A DNA stretch of 64,000 nt, taken from the NCBI GenBank assembly GCA_016707525.1, contig JADJHP010000021.1, positions 62,001 to 126,000 of the forward strand, read 5' to 3'. This document shows positions 55,567-64,000 of the stretch, in pieces. The notes under the pieces were generated by a model that did not search any database, was not told the DNA's origin, and saw nothing but the letters and a program-made list of their open reading frames with translations. A program made the position numbers and the translations under genes. Source of the DNA: Ignavibacteriota bacterium. GTDB lineage: Bacteria > Bacteroidota > Ignavibacteria > UBA10030 > UBA6906. The first letter of the stretch is position 1; each line of letters begins with the position of its first letter.

Positions 55567-56910
55567 GTGAGTTCACCACAATTCAGCATGCACCAGATCC
55601 TGGCCATCGTCCAGCGACGGCGATTCTGGATCATCCTGCCGCTGCTCATTGTCACCGCGCTGAGTATCATCGGATCCACATTGATGTCCAGACGCTATGA
55701 GTCATCCACAACGATCTGGGTGCAGCGGGACGAGATCCTCAATCCCCTGGTCAGCTTCACCATGGCCGTCCAGCTCGCGTCCGAGGACCGCCTCCGGACG
55801 TTCAATGAGATCGTGTACAGCCGTCAGATGATCGAAGCGCTGCTCGACAGTCTCGATATGAAGGTGGGGGTGGACACACCTGCAGCGGTGGACGAACTCA
55901 TCGACAGGACGAAGGCGAGCATACGGACCGACAGAAGCGGGTCCGATTCGTTCACCATGACCTTCGCAGACACCGATCCCGTGCGTGCCCAGCGCGCCGT
56001 CACGCTCCTCGCCAACATGTTCATCCAGTCCCGCCTGAGCGCGGAATTCAAGCGCAACGAGTACACCGTCCAGTTCTTTGAGAACAAGCTCAGAGAATAC
56101 GAAGAGAAGTACGGAAGGACCACGGCATCCATGGTCTCCCTTCTGAAGCAGCGTTCGAAAGAGTCACCGGGAGGCGTCGCGTCGTTCACCGGCCGTTTCG
56201 ACGCTCTCAACGAACGGATCCGCGAATCCTCCGAGCGCATCCGCGAGCGCGAGCGGGCCATGGCCAATATCGATCTGTTCCCGGATGCATTCCGGACCGA
56301 CAGGGGACGTGCAGCCCTCTCTGAGCTCCTGGCCGTGGATGTACCGACCGCCGCCGACCTGCGCCCTCTCACGCTGGCGTACGATAGTGTTACCTCCAGA
56401 TACACTCCGCGCCACCCCGAGGTCGGAAAGGTGGAGTCGCGCATCATGGAGGTCCTCGAACGCACGCGGGTGATGCTCCGCTCCGAGTTGTCCATACTCA
56501 CCTCCCGCCTCTCCGAGACCCAGACCACCCGGTCGGAGATCGTCCAGGCCATAACACAATCCTCGATCTCACAGACCATGGACCGCGACACCGAGTCCAA
56601 TTACTCGTTCTACCAGCAGCTCTATAATGACATGCGGGTGAAGGTGGAGCAGGCGCGCATTGCACGCGAGCTCGGGTTGAACGCACAGCATGCCTTCACC
56701 ATCATCGACCGCGCACGTGTACCCACACGGCCGACGAAACCCAACCGTATGCTGATCGTCGCAGGCGGGATCCTCGCCGGGCTCTTTCTGGGGATCCTGA
56801 GCTCTGTGGGGATCGAGATCCTCGATACGACCATCCGCTCACCCCGGGAGATCGAAGCGTTCGGCAAACCCATCATTGCCCTCATCCCTCAGGGAGTACG
56901 TCGCTCGTGA
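55567..56910 (+). CDS. Polysaccharide co-polymerase / chain-length protein (Wzz/GumC type)
   Basis: 447 residues from GTG 55567 (SSPQFSMHQILAIVQRRRFW); an ATG at 55588 is also possible. The first membrane helix is FWIILPLLIVTALSIIGSTL, a long periplasmic part rich in coiled coil (IRESSERIRERERAM, RLSETQTTRSEIVQAI) follows, then RARVPTRPTKPNRMLIV, the proline-rich entry to the second helix (AGGILAGLFLGILSSVGIEIL). The topology is that of PCP-2/3 proteins that set polymer length and link inner and outer membrane export. It is the first plus-operon gene and overlaps the ATPase gene by GTGA. Confidence 0.9.
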   Translation: MSSPQFSMHQILAIVQRRRFWIILPLLIVTALSIIGSTLMSRRYESSTTIWVQRDEILNPLVSFTMAVQLASEDRLRTFNEIVYSRQMIEALLDSLDMKVGVDTPAAVDELIDRTKASIRTDRSGSDSFTMTFADTDPVRAQRAVTLLANMFIQSRLSAEFKRNEYTVQFFENKLREYEEKYGRTTASMVSLLKQRSKESPGGVASFTGRFDALNERIRESSERIRERERAMANIDLFPDAFRTDRGRAALSELLAVDVPTAADLRPLTLAYDSVTSRYTPRHPEVGKVESRIMEVLERTRVMLRSELSILTSRLSETQTTRSEIVQAITQSSISQTMDRDTESNYSFYQQLYNDMRVKVEQARIARELGLNAQHAFTIIDRARVPTRPTKPNRMLIVAGGILAGLFLGILSSVGIEILDTTIRSPREIEAFGKPIIALIPQGVRRS

Positions 56911-57752
56911 GTACTGACAACGCCTTCGCCCGAGAATCATTTCCGCCCCGGACCAAGCGGGAACCCGAAACCGACCACGGCCACCATGACGGCAACGGGG
57001 CCGACGGGAGCGAGCCCGGCAGTAAACTGATCCGCCTGAAGAAACCCGTCGTGCTCCGCCCCGATGTCGGTGTCCGGGTCGACAGCACCATGGTCGGCCC
57101 CCAATTCTACGATTGCTTCAACTACACCCTCCTCACACAGGGCGACGCGACGGTGAACGCCGCCATTGCTGTGAGCAGCGCGAACCCCGGCGAGGGCAAG
57201 ACGCTCACCGCATGCAATCTTGCGATCTCGCTAACGGTCGCATATCAGCGGAAGACGGTCCTGGTGGACATGAACGTTCACAAGCCACGCCTCCATGAGA
57301 TCTTCGATGTGCCCGTCGGTCCCGGCCTTCTGGAGGCGGTCGGCGGGAGCCCTATCCACGTCGCGCGTACGGCGATCACCGACCTCTACGTCCTGACGGG
57401 AGGCGTGGTGCGCTCCGGGCTTGCCGGAGGGATCCAATTCACCTTGAACGACGCTACGGCTCCCCTCGAGCCTTCGTTCCAGCTCGAACAGATCGCGGCC
57501 TTCCGCGATGTGGTCTACTCTCTGAAGGAGCAGTTCGACTTCGTCATCATCGACATGCCCGCCCTGCGCGAGCATCTCGTCCCCCTGCTCTTCACCAATT
57601 AGTTGGACGGCATTCTGCTCGTGGTGCATGGCGACAAGACGAAGCACGGCGAGCTCAGCAACGCGATCGAGATCGTCAACAAGCACCGCATCCTCGGTTT
57701 CGTCTACAATGGCGCGGAACGCCCACGGAGAAACCAGAGGTTTCCCCGATGA
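56907..57752 (+). CDS. BY-kinase-like ATPase (CpsD/Wzc-C type) interrupted by an in-frame TAG
   Basis: From GTG 56907 the frame has Walker A SANPGEGKTLTACNLA, a Walker A' in KTVLVDMNVHKPRLHEIF and Walker B DFVIIDMPAL. A TAG at 57600-57602 stops it at 231 residues. Without a shift the same frame continues LDGILLVVHGDKTKHGELSNAIEIVNKHRILGFVYNGAE to TGA 57750, exactly overlapping the next gene's ATG (ATGA). The missing part contains the last core strand of the fold. No C-terminal Tyr cluster is present, so autophosphorylation of a Tyr tail is unlikely. Either the TAG is a real nonsense mutation, a read error, or is read through. Confidence 0.78.
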
Positions 57753-57931
57753 TCCCGCTTGCCGCGTTGTTCGGCGGATATCTCCTTGCGGTGATGATCG
57801 GGACCAGGCTTCGCAGCCTGGAAGGCCGGACGGTGATGATCCTGTTTCTCTCCGGCGCCGTCCAGCTGGTGATCGTCCTCGCCAGCATGTATCTGATGGA
57901 TCCTCCATCCATGCGGCCCCCCGGCTCTTGA
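57749..57931 (+). CDS. Small two-helix membrane protein
   Basis: 60 residues: MIPLAALFGGYLLAVMIGTR, a short basic loop RSLEGRTV, then MILFLSGAVQLVIVLASMYL and a Pro/Ser tail. Start overlaps the readthrough stop of the ATPase gene (ATGA) and the next gene begins 26 bases later, so it is probably translated. I recognise no family. It may be a membrane partner of the Wzz/ATPase pair. Confidence 0.6.
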   Translation: MIPLAALFGGYLLAVMIGTRLRSLEGRTVMILFLSGAVQLVIVLASMYLMDPPSMRPPGS

Positions 57932-57957
57932 AGAATGCACCGCACGAAACATGAACC

Positions 57958-59526
57958 ATGATCAGTAGTCCAACATCCCCACGCGTACCGCTCTTCCCGG
58001 CAGCTCTTGCCGGAAGGATCGCCGCGCATGTGCCGCCACCCGATGTGCTCGCAGTCACCGCGCTTTCTGTGGTGACCGGTGCACTCGTGGTCTTCGGAGG
58101 TGACTCCGGTGTCGGCGGGATCGGATTTGTCGGGCTCATCGCCGTCCTCGCTCTTACGCTCTACCGCCTCGAGTGGGGCGTCTATGCGTTCCTTGCCGCG
58201 GTACTGATGATCGACCAGTTCGAGGTCCCGGAGTTCAATTCCTTCACCTATACGATCCAGTACTTCAACAACATCAATGTCATTCCGTATCTGCCACGGA
58301 TATCCGCCGCCGCATTCAGTCCGCTGGACCTGCATCTGGCGCTCCTGTTCGCCATCTATCTCGTCGGCCTCGTTCTCCGGACGGCCCCTGCGCCCCGGAA
58401 ACCCGTGGGCTGGCCCATGGCCCTGGGGTTCCTCGCGTGGATCATGTTCGAGTTCATTGCGGGTGCCGGGCGTGGCGGCGACATGACCGCCGCGCTCTGG
58501 GAATTGCGTGGCCTGGGATATATGCTGATCAGTTACACGTTGTTTTCGCAGATCATCCGGACCCGCGAGCAGATCCGTGCCGTCATCTGGGTCTGCATCC
58601 TCGCCCTGACGTTCAAGGGGATCGAGGGGACGATCCGCTTCGCGGGGCTCGGGTTCACCCTCGACGGACATGATGCGCTCCTCACGCACGAGGATCCGGT
58701 GTTCTTCATCACCCTCTGGGCGCTGCATGCGGGACTCGCGCTCTACGGCTGCAGCACCCCGCAGCGGACCTTCCTGCTGTTCGCGAACATCCCTCTGACG
58801 CTCGGCTTCTATGCGGCGAATCGCCGCGCCGCATTCGCGTCCCTCGGCGCCTCGCTCGCGATCTTCCTTGCGATCATGCCACGCGAGAAGATCCTCCACA
58901 TCCTGAAACGCACGGCGCCCGTGCTCCCGATCATCGTGTTGTACGTCGTTCTCTTCTGGGGCAGCACGAGCAGGATCGCTTCGCCGCTGAATCAGATCCG
59001 CTCGGGATTCGTGGATGACCAGCAGACCCTGGGCGACCGGAATTACTATTCGAACCTCTATCGCAAGCTCGAGAACTTCAACCTCGCGTATACCGTGCGG
59101 TTCTACCCGCTGGTGGGCATCGGATTCGGGACCAAATACTATCAGCCACTGGAACTGGTGAAGATCAACTATGCGCTCCGCGACTACATGGCGCACAACA
59201 ACATCCTCTGGCTCCTCGTCAAGATCGGCGGCGTGGGCTTCCTGGTGTTCTGGCTCTTCGTCGATGTCCTGGGCGTGCGTGGCGCAATGATCGCCCGGGC
59301 CACACACGATCCATACCTCAAGGCGGTCGCGGTCATGATCGTTATCGCGATCATCAACCAGCTCGTCGCCGCATACTTCGATCTCCACCTCGTCCGTTAC
59401 CGCACGATGCTGTACATGGGAGCTCTGATGGGATTGCTGACGGGGCTGCACGCTCTCCTGCCCGCCGCGCCCGAAGCATCGACAACGGCCGGGCAACCTC
59501 TTCATCCTCAGGGAGGGACCACATGA
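57958..59526 (+). CDS. O-antigen ligase/polymerase family membrane protein
   Basis: 522 residues with at least ten hydrophobic helices. The Wzy_C-like centre runs from FYAANRRAAFASLGASLAIFLAIM to VRFYPLVGIGFGTKYYQP and MAHNNILWLLVKIGGVGFLVFW. AHNNILW is the conserved H-N motif of the O-antigen ligase family, here in a short periplasmic loop. A large loop (residues about 320-390) holds GDRNYYSNLYRKLENF. It probably polymerises the exopolysaccharide in the periplasm. It overlaps the next gene by 4 bases. Confidence 0.88.
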   Translation: MISSPTSPRVPLFPAALAGRIAAHVPPPDVLAVTALSVVTGALVVFGGDSGVGGIGFVGLIAVLALTLYRLEWGVYAFLAAVLMIDQFEVPEFNSFTYTIQYFNNINVIPYLPRISAAAFSPLDLHLALLFAIYLVGLVLRTAPAPRKPVGWPMALGFLAWIMFEFIAGAGRGGDMTAALWELRGLGYMLISYTLFSQIIRTREQIRAVIWVCILALTFKGIEGTIRFAGLGFTLDGHDALLTHEDPVFFITLWALHAGLALYGCSTPQRTFLLFANIPLTLGFYAANRRAAFASLGASLAIFLAIMPREKILHILKRTAPVLPIIVLYVVLFWGSTSRIASPLNQIRSGFVDDQQTLGDRNYYSNLYRKLENFNLAYTVRFYPLVGIGFGTKYYQPLELVKINYALRDYMAHNNILWLLVKIGGVGFLVFWLFVDVLGVRGAMIARATHDPYLKAVAVMIVIAIINQLVAAYFDLHLVRYRTMLYMGALMGLLTGLHALLPAAPEASTTAGQPLHPQGGTT

Positions 59527-60362
59527 CCACGGAAGCGACGGCACGGGCAAGTACCGGGGTCCGCATAGGGGACAATGTTCAGGCAGCGCTCACGGAAACG
59601 GAGCGCGTCTGCGTCGATGATATCTGCTTTGATAACATCGACACGCCCACAGCATTGGCCGTGGTCCGGTCCTTTCTTGACGAACCGCAACCCCGTACGC
59701 CGCGCCAGGTCAGCTTCGCCAACGTGCACAGCATCTCCATCGCACGCTATGACCATGAACTCCGGTATGCGTTGCATAGGGCGGACCTGGTCCTCCCCGA
59801 TGGCTCCGGCCTTTCCCTGGCGGGGCGCCTCAATGGCCTCCCCGTCCGCGAGAACATGAACGGCACCGACTTCATCCCGAGGGTGCTGGACCTTCTCGCA
59901 CATCAGAAGATGTCGGTCTTCCTGCTGGGCGGGCATCCCGACGTTGTGTCGGCGTGCCGCGAGATCCTGACGCAACGATATCCCGGACTCCGAATCGCCG
60001 GAGCCCACCACGGGCAGTTCGCGGGTATCGATGACCAGGCGATCCAGGAGATGATCCGGATCGCCCGGCCCGAGGTCCTTCTCATCGCGCTGGGAAGCCC
60101 GTTGCAGGAGATCTGGATGACGCGCGTGGCACGCCAGCTTCCTGTCCGGGTGTGCTTCACGGTGGGCGGACTCTTCGACTTTCTTTCGGGCGGCAAGATG
60201 CGCGCGCCACGATGGCTCCAGCGGCTGGGCCTGGAATGGCTCTTCCGGTTCATGATGGACCCGCGGGCAAAATGGGAGCGTGTGTTCGTCGAGATCCCAT
60301 GGTTCCTGTTCCGTATTCTCACACAACAGATCACCGTAACGCGCAGCAGCCGTCGCTGGTGA
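59523..60362 (+). CDS. WecG/TagA/CpsF-family glycosyltransferase
   Basis: 279 residues. A variable N-terminus of about 35 residues precedes VSFANVHSISIARYD, RADLVLPDGSGLSLAGRL (catalytic Asp), SVFLLGGHPDVVSACREIL, VLLIALGSPLQEIWM, VCFTVGGLFDFLSGGKMRAPRWLQRLGLEWLFRF and a C-terminal amphipathic helix that typically targets the membrane (VFVEIPWFLFRILTQQI). It probably adds the second sugar to the WecA-type lipid-linked GlcNAc-P-P produced by the divergent operon's fusion protein. Confidence 0.9.
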   Translation: MTTEATARASTGVRIGDNVQAALTETERVCVDDICFDNIDTPTALAVVRSFLDEPQPRTPRQVSFANVHSISIARYDHELRYALHRADLVLPDGSGLSLAGRLNGLPVRENMNGTDFIPRVLDLLAHQKMSVFLLGGHPDVVSACREILTQRYPGLRIAGAHHGQFAGIDDQAIQEMIRIARPEVLLIALGSPLQEIWMTRVARQLPVRVCFTVGGLFDFLSGGKMRAPRWLQRLGLEWLFRFMMDPRAKWERVFVEIPWFLFRILTQQITVTRSSRRW

Positions 60363-60404
60363 ATCACACGTCCCTTGTACCAGGGCCATCCACAGGCATC
60401 GATC

Positions 60405-61235
60405 ATGCGTTCAGCACCATTTCATCGTGAACCACTCATCTCGGAGGGCGACCCCTCCGCCATCCAGGTCCTGCGCTACCGGCTCCCGGAGCCGGGCGAT
60501 GCCACGCGTGCCGGCACGAACCTGCCCGGAGAGGCTATGGAACGGCAGTTCGAACTCCTGGACCGGTGGGGATGCACGCTGATCACCTTCGAGGACTTCC
60601 GCTTGTTCCGGGAGGGAGAACTGCATCTCCCGCGCAGACCGATCATCGTCACGTTCGATGGTGGCATTCAGGAGATGCACCGGCACATCCTTCCATCGCT
60701 CCGCAGCAATGGCCTGCGTGCCGTGGTCTTCGTACCAGCAGGCAACGAACCGGTCCGGCGAACCACGGGGCAGCGTACGGGTGACACCGACATTCCGTTC
60801 GATCCTGACCAGCTCGTTGCCCTGCAGAACTCCGGATGCGAGATCGGCTCGCTCACCTGTTCGAACACCTCCCTCGCATCCATGACGCCCGAAACGGTCA
60901 GGCGCGAGCTCTGCCGCTCACGGGAGATCCTGGAAAGCGTGATCGGAGCGCAGGTCCTTGCGCTTGCCTATCCCGACGGCGACGTGAGCGAGGCAGTGAA
61001 ACGCATCGCACAGGACGCCGGATACATGTTCGCGGTGGGAGGACAGACACCCTATGCCGTGTTCGGGAGCGACCTGATGGAGATAAGGCGGAGGACGATC
61101 GACGCGCGCACCGGACCTCTGGGCCTGGCGTTGAGTGTGTTTGCGCCCGGCGTCAGACTCGGGACCATCGGCAGACGATCGATGGCCCGGATGAGCGACC
61201 TTCCGGAACCACCGGCCGTGAGGACGGCACTGTGA
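60405..61235 (+). CDS. NodB-fold polysaccharide deacetylase-like protein with lost metal site
   Basis: 276 residues from ATG 60405. The deacetylase fold is evident: RRPIIVTFDGGIQEMHRHILPSLRSNGLRAVVFVPAG, CEIGSLTCSNTSLASMT, VRRELCRSREILESVIG and VLALAYPDGDVSEAVK. In active enzymes the first motif is TFDDG and the second SHT-x-TH. Here the second Asp is Gly and both His are Leu and Asn, so the metal triad is gone. It is probably a non-catalytic carbohydrate-binding or regulatory relic, or a new activity. Its stop overlaps the wzx start (GTGA). Confidence 0.85.
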   Translation: MRSAPFHREPLISEGDPSAIQVLRYRLPEPGDATRAGTNLPGEAMERQFELLDRWGCTLITFEDFRLFREGELHLPRRPIIVTFDGGIQEMHRHILPSLRSNGLRAVVFVPAGNEPVRRTTGQRTGDTDIPFDPDQLVALQNSGCEIGSLTCSNTSLASMTPETVRRELCRSREILESVIGAQVLALAYPDGDVSEAVKRIAQDAGYMFAVGGQTPYAVFGSDLMEIRRRTIDARTGPLGLALSVFAPGVRLGTIGRRSMARMSDLPEPPAVRTAL

Positions 61236-62725
61236 GCAAGGACCTCGCTTCATCGGTGGCACGGAACGCCACGGTACTCATGGCATCACAGGTGGTGACG
61301 TGGGTCTCCTCCTTCGTGCTGATGATCTTCCTCCCCCGCTACCTCGGTACGGAGGACTATGGACGGCTCTTCCTTGCCATGTCGGTGACCATGATCGCGC
61401 AGGTGTTCGTGGACTTCGGTGGCGCGTACTTCATCGCCAAGGAGATCGCCCGCCACCGCGACCGGGCCCCCCAGCTCATTGCCGATTCCATCGGTTTCCG
61501 GCTTGGCCTGAGCCTCCTGTCATTCACGATACTGGTCCTGTTCGCCTGGGCCGCCGGTTATCCGTGGGAGGTCCGGGCACTCATCGGCATCCTCGCAGCC
61601 GCCAAATTCTGGGAAGGCCCCCTCGGCGTGCTCATCAGCGCGTTTCAGGGCTTCGAGGAAATGGTCCACCGTTCATTCGTCGCGATCTCCGAACGGGTCC
61701 TTCTGACCGTGGCTGGCGTTGCAGCGCTCATCCTTGGCGCAACATCGTTCGAGATCGCCATCATCATGGCCGTCAGCACCCTCATCGGATGCCTCGTCGG
61801 GTTCCGGCGCCTCCGCCTGTTCGTCGACAAGCTCCCGCGCATCAACTGGCGCACGATCCCCGGCCTCTTCCGCTCCGGCCTTCCGTATCTCATGATGGCG
61901 ATCTTCGCCGTCATCTATTACCGCATCAACGCCGTGATGCTCTCCTTCCTTGCTCCGGAGACGGTGGTCGGATGGTTCGGTGCGGCATTCCGGTTCTTCG
62001 ATATCCTGATGTTCTTCCCGAGCATCCTCTCCATGGCGGTCTTCCCCGCCCTGTCGCGGCAAGCCGGACAGAAGGATCCGGTGGCACCCATGACCGCTAA
62101 AAGTCTCGAGATCATCCTGCTCGGGGGAGTACCGGTAGCGGTCGCCACCTACGCTTTCGCTGAGGACATCATTGCACTCCTGTTCGGACTCGCCGGGTAC
62201 AGTGGTTCCGTCGTCATCCTGAAAGCGCTTGTTCCGGGACTGCTTCTGGTGTACGTGGACTTCGTCCTGGTCACCTCCATCATTGCCATGGATCGTCAAC
62301 GGACGTGGTCCATGGTGGCCCTCGCAGCGATCCCCTTCAGTGTCGGATTGAACTACATCCTGATCCCGCTCTTTCAGCGCGAGGCGGGCAATGGCGGGAT
62401 CGGATCAGCTCTTGCGACGAATATCACGGAGTTCGGCATCCTGTGCTGCGCCCTTGCACTCCTGCCCCGCGGGTTCTTCCCCCGCGGCTTCTGGAAACAA
62501 CCGGCAAAGACCTTCGCCGCAGGCGGCGTCATGATCGGCGCGATCTGGGCCCTTCAGGGAACCGGTCTGCCGTGGATGCTGACCGCGATGTGCAGCATCC
62601 TCATTTTCGCAGGTGTGGTCCTGCTCACCGGCGGCATTCACGCCGACGAACGAAGGTTCATCGTGGCCACACTGTCACCGGCAAGCGTCCGGCGTATGTT
62701 CGTCCCGCAGAGATCCGGCACGTGA
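61232..62725 (+). CDS. wzx: Wzx-type polysaccharide flippase
   Basis: 497 residues from GTG 61232 (SKDLASSVARNATVLMASQVV). It is polytopic over its whole length, with about fourteen helices; LPRYLGTEDYGRLFLAM is the conserved first cytoplasmic loop of MOP/PST flippases. The C-terminus is basic. It moves the undecaprenyl-linked unit across the inner membrane. The start overlaps the NodB-like stop by GTGA and the gene ends at a TGA overlapping the next ATG. It is the second flippase in the window, separate in sequence from that at 9331-10683. Confidence 0.9.
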   Translation: MSKDLASSVARNATVLMASQVVTWVSSFVLMIFLPRYLGTEDYGRLFLAMSVTMIAQVFVDFGGAYFIAKEIARHRDRAPQLIADSIGFRLGLSLLSFTILVLFAWAAGYPWEVRALIGILAAAKFWEGPLGVLISAFQGFEEMVHRSFVAISERVLLTVAGVAALILGATSFEIAIIMAVSTLIGCLVGFRRLRLFVDKLPRINWRTIPGLFRSGLPYLMMAIFAVIYYRINAVMLSFLAPETVVGWFGAAFRFFDILMFFPSILSMAVFPALSRQAGQKDPVAPMTAKSLEIILLGGVPVAVATYAFAEDIIALLFGLAGYSGSVVILKALVPGLLLVYVDFVLVTSIIAMDRQRTWSMVALAAIPFSVGLNYILIPLFQREAGNGGIGSALATNITEFGILCCALALLPRGFFPRGFWKQPAKTFAAGGVMIGAIWALQGTGLPWMLTAMCSILIFAGVVLLTGGIHADERRFIVATLSPASVRRMFVPQRSGT

Positions 62726-63945
62726 TGAAGATCCTGAACGTCATACCGTACGCGCCCGTCCCCGCGGTGTTCGGAGGCGCCCTGCGCGTCTACCACCTCC
62801 TCCGCTGGATGAGCGCGCACCACGACGTGCGCGTGCTCTCGTACGGCACCACCGGCGACCGCGACCGGATGGTCGCGGAGTTCGGACTCGCACCGGACGC
62901 GATCACGATGGTCCCCGACCCCTTCTGGCTTGCCGATCCATGGAAGCGTGTCGGGCAGCTCTACGCACTCCTGCGCAACACCTCGTTCACCGAGATCGCA
63001 TCCCGGAACAAGGACATGCAGCGCGCACTCGATGGGCTCTTCGCACGACATCGCTTCGACCTCGTCCAGATCGCCTACCCGGTGATGGGATACTTCACCT
63101 TCCGGACGGAGGCCATCCGCGTGCTCGATGCGGCCAATGTGGAATACGACATTCACCGGCGCTCCGCCGAGGCATCGCACTCCCTCCTGCGCCGCCTGTG
63201 GTCCGGCTATGAAGCACGGAAGCTGCGCCCTCAGGAGATCGCGATCTGCGGCGAGCAGGACATGATCTTTCTGCCATCGCAACGCGACAAGGCGTTGCTT
63301 GACCGGGACATACCCCGGGTCCCCAAGATCGTCATCCCGAACGGGGTGGACACCCACTTCTTCACGCCGCAGGAGGGGCCCACGGAAGCCGATACCCTTG
63401 TCTTCACCGGCGCCATCAATTACTTCCCGAATGCGGATGCTGTCACCTGGTTCGTCACCGAAGTCCTTCCGCTCATTCATAAGGTGCGCCCTACCGTCCG
63501 GGTCTCCATCGTTGGGAACGCGCCCCCTGAATCGGTCCGGCGACTCGCCTCTTCGCATGTGAAGGTCACAGGCTTCGTTGACGACGTACGCCCCTCGATC
63601 CAGCGCTCCGCGGTCTACATCGTTCCCCTGCGTATCGGCGGTGGCACCCGGCTGAAGGTGCTCGAAGCATTGGCCATGCGCAAGCCGATCGTGACCACCT
63701 CGATCGGATGCGAAGGGATCGACGTCGCCGATGGCGAATCGGTCCTGATCGCGGACACGCCACAGGCATTCGCAGACGCCACGCTCCGGCTCCTTATGGA
63801 CCGCCGCAAGGCCGAAGCTCTCGCCGACGCCGGACACAGGTTGGTCCGTTCCCGGTACGATTGGACCTCGATCGGCGATACCGTGGGCACGGCCTATGAA
63901 CTGCTCCTGAAGAAGCACCACGATCCGGCAGGGGTACCGGCATGA
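62725..63945 (+). CDS. GT4-family glycosyltransferase
   Basis: 406 residues, intact. The N-terminal MKILNVIPYAPVPAVFGGALRVYHLL has the Gly loop of GT-B transferases. VLDAANVEYDIHRR and IFLPSQRDKALLDR line the first domain, IVIPNGVDTHFF marks the linker, and TLVFTGAINYFPNADAVTWF with VYIVPLRIGGGTRLKVLEALAMRKPIVTTSIGCEGI form the donor domain (E in LEALAM). The IGGGTRLKVLEALA signature resembles the group that includes exopolysaccharide transferases (TIGR03087-like). Donor sugar unknown. Its start overlaps the wzx stop. Confidence 0.9.
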   Translation: MKILNVIPYAPVPAVFGGALRVYHLLRWMSAHHDVRVLSYGTTGDRDRMVAEFGLAPDAITMVPDPFWLADPWKRVGQLYALLRNTSFTEIASRNKDMQRALDGLFARHRFDLVQIAYPVMGYFTFRTEAIRVLDAANVEYDIHRRSAEASHSLLRRLWSGYEARKLRPQEIAICGEQDMIFLPSQRDKALLDRDIPRVPKIVIPNGVDTHFFTPQEGPTEADTLVFTGAINYFPNADAVTWFVTEVLPLIHKVRPTVRVSIVGNAPPESVRRLASSHVKVTGFVDDVRPSIQRSAVYIVPLRIGGGTRLKVLEALAMRKPIVTTSIGCEGIDVADGESVLIADTPQAFADATLRLLMDRRKAEALADAGHRLVRSRYDWTSIGDTVGTAYELLLKKHHDPAGVPA

Positions 63946-64000
63946 TCACCGCCGCACATATCGCCATCATTCTGCTGGTGGGCCTCCCGCTCGCCTATCT
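63942..64000 (+). CDS. Start of another gene, cut by the window edge
   Basis: ATG at 63942 overlaps the preceding stop (ATGA). The visible residues are MITAAHIAIILLVGLPLAYL, a hydrophobic membrane helix or signal. The coupling to the previous gene suggests it belongs to the same exopolysaccharide operon. Only 19 codons are visible, so no product can be assigned. Confidence 0.7.
   Translation, partial: MITAAHIAIILLVGLPLAY

Noticed and set aside
55588..56910. Programmed frameshifting or recoding as a general explanation for the broken genes
   Set aside because: The breaks occur at varied, unrelated sites in ordinary enzymes, without shared slippery sequences; indel errors or decay explain them more simply.
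1..64000. CRISPR arrays, rRNA genes and integrase or attachment sites
   Set aside because: No regularly spaced direct repeats, no rRNA segments and no tyrosine or serine recombinase motifs were found. The tRNA-Ser gene shows no duplicated 3' end elsewhere in the window.

Overview
The window is a GC-rich (roughly 60%) chromosome segment from a bacterium that uses the type IX secretion system. Four encoded exported proteins end in a T9SS sorting domain containing the NYPNPFNP-type motif (products at 19260-21006, 21567-26966, 34877-36161, 37853-39235). That, the shape of the polysaccharide loci and the weak use of Shine-Dalgarno sites suggest the FCB group, most likely a Bacteroidota/Ignavibacteriota-type organism. 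I cannot name a genus.

Layout. (1) 1-17.2 kb, minus strand: a surface-polysaccharide (O-antigen/capsule-like) cluster. It starts with GDP-mannose enzymes (two Gmd paralogues, a GDP-fucose synthase and a plant-type GDP-mannose 3,5-epimerase), then a WecG-type transferase, acyltransferase, methyltransferases, Wzx flippase, Wzy-like polymerase, three glycosyltransferases, an AsnB amidotransferase, a DUF362 protein and a transglutaminase-like exported protein. Almost every gene between 1 and 11.6 kb carries apparent frameshifts. (2) 17.3-29 kb: tRNA-Ser(CGA), a PLP enzyme, a DUF4870 membrane protein, a T9SS TIGR03790-like protein, a small HTH protein beside a perfect palindrome, and a minus-strand unit GT9-WecG-giant C25 peptidase. 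(3) 29-34.6 kb: an AT-richer accessory island with a primase-helicase, a DUF5659 protein, iteron-like repeats, terminators and several short or broken hypotheticals. It is also rich in frameshifts. (4) 34.8-37.8 kb: a T9SS beta-propeller protein and a sigma-54 activator. (5) 37.8-64 kb: a second, well-preserved exopolysaccharide super-locus made of two divergent operons meeting at 55.2-55.6 kb.

The minus operon of the second locus runs from an outer-membrane export lipoprotein through an OM barrel-like protein, a degenerate NtrC-type AAA+ protein, a WecA-type initiating transferase fused to a CapD-like sensor domain, a NodU-type carbamoyltransferase, SxtJ, DUF5989, CarA, CarB, three SGNH hydrolase-like membrane proteins and a GH18 protein, with a second GH18 after a 200-bp gap. 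The plus operon encodes a Wzz/GumC co-polymerase, a BY-kinase-like ATPase with an in-frame TAG, a tiny membrane protein, an O-antigen ligase/polymerase, a WecG-type transferase, a NodB-fold protein that has lost its metal ligands, a Wzx flippase, a GT4 and the start of another gene. Many junctions overlap by ATGA or GTGA, implying tight co-translation.

The most interesting signals are: near-consensus sigma-54 -24/-12 elements facing both ways in the gap between the two exopolysaccharide operons, next to a gene for an NtrC-like AAA+ protein that has lost GAFTGA and its DNA-binding domain; a carbamoylation module that carries its own carbamoyl-phosphate synthase; and several apparently dead or rearranged enzymes in an otherwise intact pathway. 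The frameshifts are confined to the two strain-variable blocks (1-11.6 and 29-33.5 kb) plus isolated sites. This looks more like unpolished assembly indels than decay, but that needs reads to settle.
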